From NCBI RefSeq assembly GCF_013618865.1, contig NZ_JABSOE010000043.1, forward strand, positions 1 through 39,318: a stretch of DNA of 39,318 bases. The letters are read 5' to 3'. The position numbers were made by a program, and so were the translations under genes. Numbering within the stretch: position 1 is the stretch's first letter; every line of letters begins with the position of its first letter. The notes under the pieces were generated by a model that was given only the letters and a program-made list of their open reading frames with translations, was not told the DNA's origin and ran no database searches. Positions 30,153 through 36,979 of this stretch are shown piece after piece. Origin of the DNA: Phocaeicola faecicola (GTDB taxonomy: Bacteria > Bacteroidota > Bacteroidia > Bacteroidales > Bacteroidaceae).

Positions 30153-32870
30153 ATGAATAGCAGCGATATTAAGAGACGTGCAATAGAATTGTCGGAAAAG
30201 ACAAACAGCGAAACAATATCACCATCTGAAGTTGGAGGCATTATGTATGATACTGTATCGTACATGGAGGACGTACAACGCAATGGAGGTAGTCTTGGAA
30301 TCCGAAAAACATATACATCCGTTTCTGCCATGAACGCGGATGTCAATCCGGTAGATTCGGAAGGTAATCCACTGAAAAAAGGAATGATTGTAAATATTTA
30401 TAATCCTGACAATGCTGCAGATCCAGACAATAATAAAGTCTATGCTTATAATGCACCAGGTTGGGTGCTTACTAGCAAACTGGATGCTGGATATGCGACA
30501 AAGGCAGAAACGGATGCGAAGTTTTCCGAGCTATCTGCTGAAATTTATTCAAATGATTTGATAAATCTTTCCGAAGATGAAAGCACCAATCATCCTAAAA
30601 TCATCCCTATTTCAAATGGAGATATATATTCAACGCCTAAAATACAAGTGGATAATACTGATAATTTCCCATTAAAATCATATACAAACGGATTTTATCG
30701 GAAAATAACATTGCTCGGAGAAAACCAAAATTCTTTTTATATTAATTACGACAGAGAAGAATCTGGTATTCCAATTGGAGAAAAAGGTAGTAGACCTACT
30801 GTGATACAAATTTCTTCATGGTATAAAAAAGAACACCTTGAAATATTGCTTTCTCAATCTGAAAAAATGGACTATAAGTTGTTTGGGATTACGCCCAATG
30901 TTGCACAACATACTTATTTGACTAAAGAATTAATATCTAATTTAGGAAATAAGACACAAGAACAGATTGTCAATAATTCATCAGGGGAATATATTAACTC
31001 ATGTAAGATACAATCTGTTTATGTGGATAATGTTGCTGGATGGTGTAAGGTTGCTACCAATATATATGATATATCATGGAAAGAGATGGAATATACATAT
31101 ATGAAGTGGACTTGGCAGATAAGTGGGATCAAAGAAAGTATAAAAAATTTGCCTGATAAAACATTTTATTTAGCAACATTTTGCATAATCCACAATGGCT
31201 TTGAACCAGCTGGTGTTCAATCGAAAAATATAAATGGCACTATCAAACCATATCCAATATCACTTAAAAGTCAAATAAATACTATTGAGGAAGAAAATAA
31301 TAAAATTGATAATAGGGTAAAAGAATTGGAAAATAAACTTTTGCCCAAAAAAAACATTCTTACAGTAAAATTCAATGAGGGGGAAGATAATGTAGATATA
31401 GAGGTTTCATTAAAAAGTTATTTTAATGAAAAATATGACATTGTTAATAAGGGAGCATTTTTACATCGATATTTAAAAAGGAATGAAAATTGGAATTGGG
31501 ATAGAACTTTATTGATAAATAGAAATACGGGAGAAGAAATTAATATACACGGTACCTCTGACGATAGGTGTCCTGCTAATTATAATGGGACTTATATTGG
31601 AGGTGGGCATGGTGATGGAAGGGCAACAAATGTATCATGCCCTAGTCATGATAAAACATATGCTGATATAGGAAGTATCTGGAATAATGGACAATATGAT
31701 TTTACGTTGCTGAGAATAATCGATGAAAATAATCTTTTATTTTTTTCAAGTAAATCCTATAACGATGTTACATGGGATTATAAAAAAATATCTACAGGTG
31801 AAACTCTACAACATGTATCTGGAGCAATACATCAATCTAATATTGCCGTTAATATTGCTACTTCTACTCAGTTGCATTCAGGCATTGTAAGTAGGTGTCA
31901 GAAAATATATGCGGATGGGAATGAAATTAAAGAAAGCGGAACATATGAGGTTGGCGTTGTGGATTTGATTGATGATTATGATGTTATTGTACCGCATAGC
32001 ATATGTGAGCAAATTACTGCACAAAAACCTGAAGATGGTTATACATCTAATCCATTTTTTCAAGATTTAAAAAATCTTCAATATGTTGCAAATCATAGCA
32101 TTATTTATCGTTTTCTCAATGCTGCTACTTGTTTAGTTTTTACTGATTTCTATAACTATAAAAAAATAAATCTGAGTTATTTTGGCTTCATTCAATCAGG
32201 TGTAATGCCGAATATCCAAGGAGGTAATATTTACATGTATGTTCCAAAAGTTTTACCTTTTGAAGACGGGAAAACATATGATTTCAGAACAATAGAACGG
32301 TGGAATGCGGAAGATGCACCAAATGGAACAAAGTTAATAAATACGTCATTCTTTGAAAATCCTAATTTACCACCAGATAGAGCAATAGAATTTACAGGTA
32401 CATCCAATATTGATAGAATGATAGGATTCCATCACGGATTTGTATTTGACAGAGGTATCGGTGGAAATAAAAGAAAGGATAATATTAGGAATTGTTGGTT
32501 TTTTCCTAAAACAAGGAAATCATACATTTATGGCATAGATTCATTGTTGAATATTGACGATGGAAATTATGACTCAAAAAATAAATCGTCTGTTTGTTTT
32601 AGGCAGTATTGTGATTGTACAAAAAATCCTGATGGGCGAATAAATAATAGTTCGTTTGAAATCGATGGTAAACTGTATCTATACCTTGATTACAACAAGG
32701 AGATTGTAGATTTTGTCACATTAGATGATAAATGGAAGGGTAAATTAATCACGATTCTTGAAAAATCAGACAATATATGTGTGTTGAATGAAACAGTAAC
32801 AACAGGCATTAAAATAAGAGTATCTAATAACGCTCCGATGTATGGGTATTGTGTTATTTTAATTGAATAA
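30153..32870 (+). CDS. Tail fibre / receptor-binding protein
   Basis: The 905-residue protein has a conserved-type N-terminal attachment part (about 1-130, including VGGIMYDTVSYMEDVQRNG and ATKAETDAKFSEL), a coiled coil near 370-400 (NTIEEENNKIDNRVKELEN) and a long beta-rich C-terminal part with GGGHGDG and several Asn/Tyr-rich stretches. From about 30500 the DNA is clearly more AT-rich than the rest of the tail operon, which suggests that the receptor-binding part was exchanged by recombination. No chaperone gene follows. Confidence 0.75.
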   Translation: MNSSDIKRRAIELSEKTNSETISPSEVGGIMYDTVSYMEDVQRNGGSLGIRKTYTSVSAMNADVNPVDSEGNPLKKGMIVNIYNPDNAADPDNNKVYAYNAPGWVLTSKLDAGYATKAETDAKFSELSAEIYSNDLINLSEDESTNHPKIIPISNGDIYSTPKIQVDNTDNFPLKSYTNGFYRKITLLGENQNSFYINYDREESGIPIGEKGSRPTVIQISSWYKKEHLEILLSQSEKMDYKLFGITPNVAQHTYLTKELISNLGNKTQEQIVNNSSGEYINSCKIQSVYVDNVAGWCKVATNIYDISWKEMEYTYMKWTWQISGIKESIKNLPDKTFYLATFCIIHNGFEPAGVQSKNINGTIKPYPISLKSQINTIEEENNKIDNRVKELENKLLPKKNILTVKFNEGEDNVDIEVSLKSYFNEKYDIVNKGAFLHRYLKRNENWNWDRTLLINRNTGEEINIHGTSDDRCPANYNGTYIGGGHGDGRATNVSCPSHDKTYADIGSIWNNGQYDFTLLRIIDENNLLFFSSKSYNDVTWDYKKISTGETLQHVSGAIHQSNIAVNIATSTQLHSGIVSRCQKIYADGNEIKESGTYEVGVVDLIDDYDVIVPHSICEQITAQKPEDGYTSNPFFQDLKNLQYVANHSIIYRFLNAATCLVFTDFYNYKKINLSYFGFIQSGVMPNIQGGNIYMYVPKVLPFEDGKTYDFRTIERWNAEDAPNGTKLINTSFFENPNLPPDRAIEFTGTSNIDRMIGFHHGFVFDRGIGGNKRKDNIRNCWFFPKTRKSYIYGIDSLLNIDDGNYDSKNKSSVCFRQYCDCTKNPDGRINNSSFEIDGKLYLYLDYNKEIVDFVTLDDKWKGKLITILEKSDNICVLNETVTTGIKIRVSNNAPMYGYCVILIE

Positions 32871-32937
32871 ATACTCAATAAAAATATTCATTCGTAGAAT
32901 AGTCGTGTAAACTTAAAACCCTTTCAAATAAATATAT

Positions 32938-33240
32938 ATGAAACTTTTAGACAATTTCTTGGCAAAAGTCGGTGTGGATAAGATACTGCACCATGTAGTA
33001 GGCGCACTTATTTGCGCATTGTTTACATTCGTATTCATCCTTCAGGATGCTATTTTTGACTGGACGCCTGTTGCAGTGCCGGTAATTGGTACTGTAGTAG
33101 TTTTGTTCCTTTCGATAGTAAAGGAATACGCCTTTGACGATAAAGCTGATTGGATGGATGTAGTCTGGGCTATGCTTGGCTGTCTTTGGATATTCGCTGC
33201 TGTAGCTGCCGGATTTCTGCTAAATCAGTGGTCTATGTAG
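32938..33240 (+). CDS. Small membrane protein after tail fibre
   Basis: A 100-residue protein with three hydrophobic segments (about 18-38, 44-60 and 76-95) and an initial DKILHHVVGALICALF. It is preceded by a 67-bp gap and followed by a terminator, so it ends the late operon. Such proteins occur near phage ends and may affect lysis or exclusion. Function unknown. Confidence 0.6.
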   Translation: MKLLDNFLAKVGVDKILHHVVGALICALFTFVFILQDAIFDWTPVAVPVIGTVVVLFLSIVKEYAFDDKADWMDVVWAMLGCLWIFAAVAAGFLLNQWSM

Positions 33241-33241
33241 A

Positions 33242-33273
33242 TAAAAAAAGGGGCTGTACGGCCCCCCTTTTTC
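33242..33273. terminator. Bidirectional intrinsic terminator
   Basis: AAAAAAAGGGGC...GGCCCCCCTTTTT makes a strong GC stem with an A-run and T-run on opposite sides. It ends the late operon on the plus strand and the recombinase transcript on the minus strand. Confidence 0.85.
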
Positions 33274-34291
33274 AGTCATTAAAATAGCATAAGTATTTCT
33301 CAAATGATGTATAGGTCTTATGACCGGAAGATCTCATAATTTCCATGGCATTATAGCCACGCATCACATTATTCGTTATAAATGTACGTCTGCAGGTGTG
33401 TGACGTTATCAGCTTCCATTTAGGATAGAAATCAACTTTTACATGTCCGTTTATCTTTGTCTCGCGCTTAACCTGGTCATTAAATTCCTTTCCTATATAC
33501 CTCAGTAGTTGTTTGATATAGCGGTCGTAAGACGAAATGTCGCTCTTTTCTCTTTGTTTAAGCGGTGTAAAATAATCATACTTTTCAAGTATTGAATATG
33601 TGGTGTTCCTGTCAAGTGACATACGTTCTATGTCAACACGTACATGAGTGCCGGTTTTCTGCTGCAGAATAGTAAATATATTACGGTCAAAACATGTTCT
33701 GTCAATGCGCACCATGTCAGAGAATCTCTGCCCCAAATTGCAGGAAAGGACAAACATGTCTTTCACTCTCTGAATGTTCCTCCTGTACTGTATATTGCGT
33801 GGAATAGTATTTACATCAAAGTGATATATATGGCTCACTTCGTCCATAGTGAGTGCAATCTGCTGATGACAGTAAGGAGGTATCTTCAGTATGTCATAAC
33901 TGCCTGATACCTTTGCGTTGTGCTTTGCTGCCCATCCTAAAGCGGTCTTTAGTTGTGAGCATGATGTCTTTATGGTAGCCAGCGAAAGTCCTTTAGAAAG
34001 CAAATATGGTATAAAGTTGCACCAGAATACATCGGTTATGTGTGTAGGCATAAGTACACACTGAAATTCTCTTTCAATGCCTTTCAAATGATAGATTAAT
34101 GATGAAAAATGCTTTCCATAACACGGAGAAAGTTTGTTCTTTACCGTAGTAAGAGATTCGATTACTTCTAATAACGTAGCATTAGATAAGTCAATAACAA
34201 GATTCTGAAATGGATTAGTTAGAAAATCCCGGAATTGTGAATCACTATAATTCAAATCTATAGGATTCCCTTTGTTTAGATATTCTTCCAT
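33272..34291 (-). CDS. Tyrosine recombinase
   Basis: A 339-residue integrase-like protein with an N-terminal SAM-like core-binding domain (about 100-140, SKGLSLATIKTSCSQLKTAL) and a catalytic domain with Arg189 (GQRFSDM), His298-x-x-Arg301 (SHTCRRTF), His324 (SGHKTY) and Tyr333 (FEKYL). All catalytic residues are in place. It resembles Bacteroides tyrosine recombinases. Because integration is done by the Mu-like transposase, its job must be something else: DNA inversion, dimer resolution or leftover function. It is a single minus-strand gene at the right end beside the tail fibre. Confidence 0.88.
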   Translation of the reverse strand: MEEYLNKGNPIDLNYSDSQFRDFLTNPFQNLVIDLSNATLLEVIESLTTVKNKLSPCYGKHFSSLIYHLKGIEREFQCVLMPTHITDVFWCNFIPYLLSKGLSLATIKTSCSQLKTALGWAAKHNAKVSGSYDILKIPPYCHQQIALTMDEVSHIYHFDVNTIPRNIQYRRNIQRVKDMFVLSCNLGQRFSDMVRIDRTCFDRNIFTILQQKTGTHVRVDIERMSLDRNTTYSILEKYDYFTPLKQREKSDISSYDRYIKQLLRYIGKEFNDQVKRETKINGHVKVDFYPKWKLITSHTCRRTFITNNVMRGYNAMEIMRSSGHKTYTSFEKYLCYFND

Positions 34292-34403
34292 AACATAAGG
34301 ATTTTGATGTCATAGACATCTGATTAAACATTTATTTTTTCTTATTTTGCTGTCTCTAATTTAGTGAATTCCCTTTATTTATGCAAGTTTTTATATTGAA
34401 AGT

Positions 34404-34434
34404 TTTGTGGATAGATATATACTATTTATATTTG
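34404..34434 (+). promoter_or_regulatory. Consensus Bacteroidetes promoter at the right end
   Basis: TTTG (34404-34407) and TATATTTG (34427-34434), 19 bp apart, match TTTG-N19-TAnnTTTG perfectly. It points rightward to a stretch without a gene but with a terminator about 70 bp on, so it most likely drives a short RNA. Confidence 0.65.
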
Positions 34435-34440
34435 TTCAGA

Positions 34441-34511
34441 GGATTCATTTATGGATTCTTATTTTGCTTGAAGGAGCTGGTCGAAGTGTCGATGCAGTTC
34501 CTTCTTTTTTT
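34441..34511 (+). ncRNA. Candidate ~70-nt RNA ending in an intrinsic terminator
   Basis: The predicted start is about 7 bp after the -7 box. The transcript contains a six-codon frame (ATG 34451 to TGA 34471: MDSYFA) and ends in the stem AAGGAGCTG (34471-34479) / CAGTTCCTT (34495-34503), with TCGA/TCGA pairing inside the loop, then TTTTTTT. It could be a prophage small RNA or a leader with attenuator for rightward transcription. It lies at the right end between the recombinase promoter side and iteron locus E. Confidence 0.5.
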
Positions 34512-34613
34512 GATTACTGAACGCTTGCTGAACATGAAATGAACGGCAAATGAACATCCTTTATTAAGCGTTCATTTGCCGTTCACTAAGTATTTATTAA
34601 GTGTTCACTGAAT
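34512..34613. repeat. Iteron locus E: eight 11-bp units in two opposed blocks
   Basis: Four units ending TGAAC (ends at 34522, 34533, 34544, 34555) are followed by a 14-bp spacer and four units beginning GTTCA or a variant (starts 34570, 34581, 34592, 34603; the third is degenerate). The two inner blocks form a perfect 16-bp inverted repeat, TGAACGGCAAATGAAC (34540-34555) and its complement (34570-34585). The block begins right after the candidate RNA terminator. Confidence 0.85.
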
Positions 34614-34726
34614 TGTTTTTTTGTCTGTTGTGTGTCCTTCAAAAATAACATTTTGTTTTTTCTTTAAAAAAGTTAATTTCAACATTTTGTTTTTACGATT
34701 TGCGATTTTTCGTTTTTTCGGTTTTA
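34614..34726. other. Prophage right end, CG-A-tract rich
   Basis: The last 113 bp contain no gene. Read inward from 34726 the sequence is TAAAACCGAAAAAACGAAAA followed by ATCGCAAATCG, a pattern of CG steps every 7-8 bp with A-tracts that recalls the Mu R1/R2 region. TTTTGTTTTT occurs twice (34651, 34685). These are the likely right-end transposase contacts. Confidence 0.5.
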
Positions 34727-34731
34727 TTTTG
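34727..34731. repeat. Right copy of 5-bp target-site duplication (TTTTG)
   Basis: Identical to 173-177. It is followed at once by CAAAAGGCTACTGG, which encodes the conserved QKATG of the interrupted host gene. Confidence 0.55.
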
Positions 34732-35937
34732 CAAAAGGCTACTGGATATAGTCAGGTATATCGCACATGGAGTTTGCTACAACGTTCTTATTCTCTAAAT
34801 GATGGCATATATCGTTTACAAACCAAAGATATAGCAACACTTTATGAGATATGGTGTTTCATTGAAGTAAGCCATATAGTAAAAGAAAAGTTACATTTGT
34901 CTGATGAAGACATTGATCATAGAAACCGAATGGAAATGAATGGCTTATTTACATGGGACTTGGGTAAAGGAGAGAATTCACGTATTCTTTTTAAGAAAGA
35001 CAATGTAGAACTGGCTGAACTCATCTATAACCCCAAAAGTTCGGAACGTGAAAATAATTCTGTTGGCATAACAGATTGGGTGGTGCCTACTGTTCCTCAA
35101 AAGCCGGATATTGTGTTGCAACTTACCAAGAACGATTTGCAGGAAGGTATGAAATTTACCTACCTATTTGACGCAAAATATCGTATTGACGGGAAAGACA
35201 GAAACGGTGTAGATGTTCCACCAGAAGACGCAATTAACCAAATGCACAGATACCGTGATGCCATATATTACAAAGATTACAAATCAGATGTATTGAAAAA
35301 AGAAGTTATAGGAGGCTATATCCTTTTCCCAGGTGATGGTGAACCAACCGATGTTGCCGTATCCAAGTTTCGCAAGACTATTGATGAGGTTAATATTGGA
35401 GCTTTTCCACTCCGCCCCAAAGACATACATAACCGAATACTTTTGGAGCAATTTATTGAACAGCTCGTTAATATGAAATCGCACGATACCATTTCCAATG
35501 TGATACCGCAAAAAGGAACATTTGTAGAAGTCGGAAATAGAGTTCTTATAGGTCTTGTTACAAACAGCAGTCGTAAAGGATATTTACAGAGTTTTAAGGA
35601 TGGTAATGCCACACTCTATTATACTGGCAGTCATTTTCCAACGACTATTGCTCTGCAAAATCTACATTACTTCATGCCTTACTTCAAAGGAAAAGGAATT
35701 TGTGATGTTTATGAGATAATTAGAGTTAGAACTATCACGTCAAAGGAAGTGAAACAAATAGAGGGAGATGAAGACACCAATGATCTTCGCCTTGCTTTTG
35801 AACTGCGATACTTTCGTAAACAATATGATGGCATTCAACCCATCAATACAAGCAAGATGATAAACTATACGTTTATTGATACGACTTTTGAAGAGTTGGA
35901 TAAAATAGTTATAATGGATAATATATCATTCCATTAA
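34727..35937 (+). pseudogene. 3' part of a DUF2357 / PD-(D/E)XK nuclease gene cut by the prophage
   Basis: From LQKATGYSQVYRTW onward the sequence follows DUF2357-type proteins with a C-terminal PD-(D/E)XK (PDDEXK_7) domain: KDIATLYEIWCFIEV, then PDIVLQL (Asp at 35107) and FDAKYR (Asp at 35170, Lys at 35176) as the nuclease core, then a beta-rich C-terminal part. The usual N-terminal DUF2357 region is absent; a frame continues upstream but only through prophage-end sequence. Relatives are McrC-like partners of McrB-type GTPases in DNA restriction. The remnant may still be translated from an internal or prophage start. Confidence 0.7.
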
Positions 35938-35983
35938 AAATAATAATGTATTTTAAAATTTACAGTATAGATATAAAAGAAAA

Positions 35984-36979
35984 ATGAAGACAATACTTGT
36001 ATATTTTTCAGACATACATTTGACTGGGGATAAACCTGAGAATGAAGGTGCTGTGATAAAAGCATTTTGTGAAGATGTTAAGCAACAACTCTTTTCTATG
36101 CAATATAATGATGCTTATGTATTAATTGGTGGAGATCTTGTACAAGCAGCTGATAAACAAGAAAGTTACCAAGCATTCTACAATAAGATTTTAAGCAAAT
36201 TAATTACATACGGTATTCAGCCTGAAAAAATAATATGTGTTCCTGGTAATCATGATTGTCAACGCCAATGGGTCATAGATAATAGAGAAAACTATGCGCC
36301 AGTAGTTAATCAAAAATTCACAGAAGACCGATTTAACAATATGATAAACGGACAGCAAGGAACCGTTTTCTTGGAAAAATTTGGCAATTATAAAAATTTT
36401 GTGGAGCAATATCTTCCAAACTCATGCAAAAATTTGATAGGATTTCCTATTGAAATCAATGAAGAATGGAGCATATATTGCCTTAATAGTGCTTTGACCT
36501 CTTTTGCTGGTCATGACTGGAAAGAGTATCAACAATTGAAAGATGATGAGAGAAGATTAAATGTAGATACACGTAACCTAAATGACTGGGTTCAAAAAAA
36601 TTCCAAGAAGAAAATTCTAATGATGCACCATCCTCTATCATTTCTATCCGAATGGGCGGATGATGAGCTCACAAAACTACTTAGAATAGAATTTGATTTA
36701 TTACTAACAGGACATGCTCATCGTCAGAATATTCTTTGTAATCAAGTTAAAGGGGAATCTTATGTTTGGTGCCAGTCTCCCCAATTGTATACAGATAAAG
36801 CGGACAAACTAGGTTATTGTATTATTGAGTTAGAGGATGATCATGTGAACAGGATTATTTATCGAGAATGGTTTGCATCAAGAAACTGTTTCAAGAAGGG
36901 ACTTGATTTTACAGATGGAGAGGATGGTATTGTTGAAATAATAAATGATAAAAAAAAGAGAAAGACCCTATTCTGTTAA
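35984..36979 (+). CDS. Calcineurin-like metallophosphoesterase
   Basis: A 331-residue enzyme with all family motifs: Asp10-x-His12 (FSDIH), Gly-Gly-Asp51, Gly-Asn89-His90-Asp91, His215-His216 (MMHHP) and Gly-His244-Ala-His246. These bind two metal ions and hydrolyse phosphodiesters or phosphomonoesters. There is no signal peptide. It follows the nuclease remnant by 46 bp and overlaps the next gene by one base (TAATG), so the two are co-translated. In this pairing it is likely the effector of a two-gene defence module; the substrate could be nucleic acid or a nucleotide. Confidence 0.82.
   Translation: MKTILVYFSDIHLTGDKPENEGAVIKAFCEDVKQQLFSMQYNDAYVLIGGDLVQAADKQESYQAFYNKILSKLITYGIQPEKIICVPGNHDCQRQWVIDNRENYAPVVNQKFTEDRFNNMINGQQGTVFLEKFGNYKNFVEQYLPNSCKNLIGFPIEINEEWSIYCLNSALTSFAGHDWKEYQQLKDDERRLNVDTRNLNDWVQKNSKKKILMMHHPLSFLSEWADDELTKLLRIEFDLLLTGHAHRQNILCNQVKGESYVWCQSPQLYTDKADKLGYCIIELEDDHVNRIIYREWFASRNCFKKGLDFTDGEDGIVEIINDKKKRKTLFC

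Larger units (their letters stand above)
178..34726 (+). mobile_element. Mu-like transposable prophage, about 34.5 kb
   Basis: The element has the complete Mu-type set: repressor, DDE transposase, MuB-like ATPase, GemA-like protein, DUF3164, MuF, gpG, DUF935 portal, gp36, terminase, capsid, contractile-tail genes and lysis genes. The ends are inferred from the flanking TTTTG repeats and from clustered short repeats at each end. Reading inward, the left end begins TTAATTATCTG and the right end TAAAACCGAAAAAACG. The right end resembles the CGAAAAA-rich R sites of phage Mu. The canonical 5'-TG...CA-3' termini are not seen at these exact positions, so the ends could be off by a few bases. All core genes look intact, so the prophage may be functional. 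Confidence 0.85.

Noticed and set aside
30153..33240. Invertible tail-fibre cassette driven by the tyrosine recombinase
   Set aside because: No alternative fibre 3' end on the minus strand and no inverted repeats flanking the fibre were found; only the iteron inverted repeat downstream is present.
28110..34291. Diversity-generating retroelement acting on the tail fibre, as in some Bacteroides Mu-like phages
   Set aside because: No reverse transcriptase frame and no template/variable repeat pair could be seen.
330..34613. Iteron arrays as CRISPR repeats
   Set aside because: Units are 11 bp and directly adjacent with no spacers; no cas gene is present.
188..34680. Direct repeat GTTAATTTC at 188-196 and 34672-34680 as an integrase att core
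   Set aside because: Nine AT-rich bases over 34 kb are weak evidence; joining the flanks through it does not restore a reading frame, and the element has full transposition machinery.
176..34733. Alternative prophage ends with canonical TG...CA (TGTTAATT at 176 or 187, ...TTTTGCA at 34733)
   Set aside because: The flanking 5-mers (CTTTT or TTATC on the left, AAAGG on the right) do not match, and ending at 34733 would place two conserved host codons (LQ) inside the phage.
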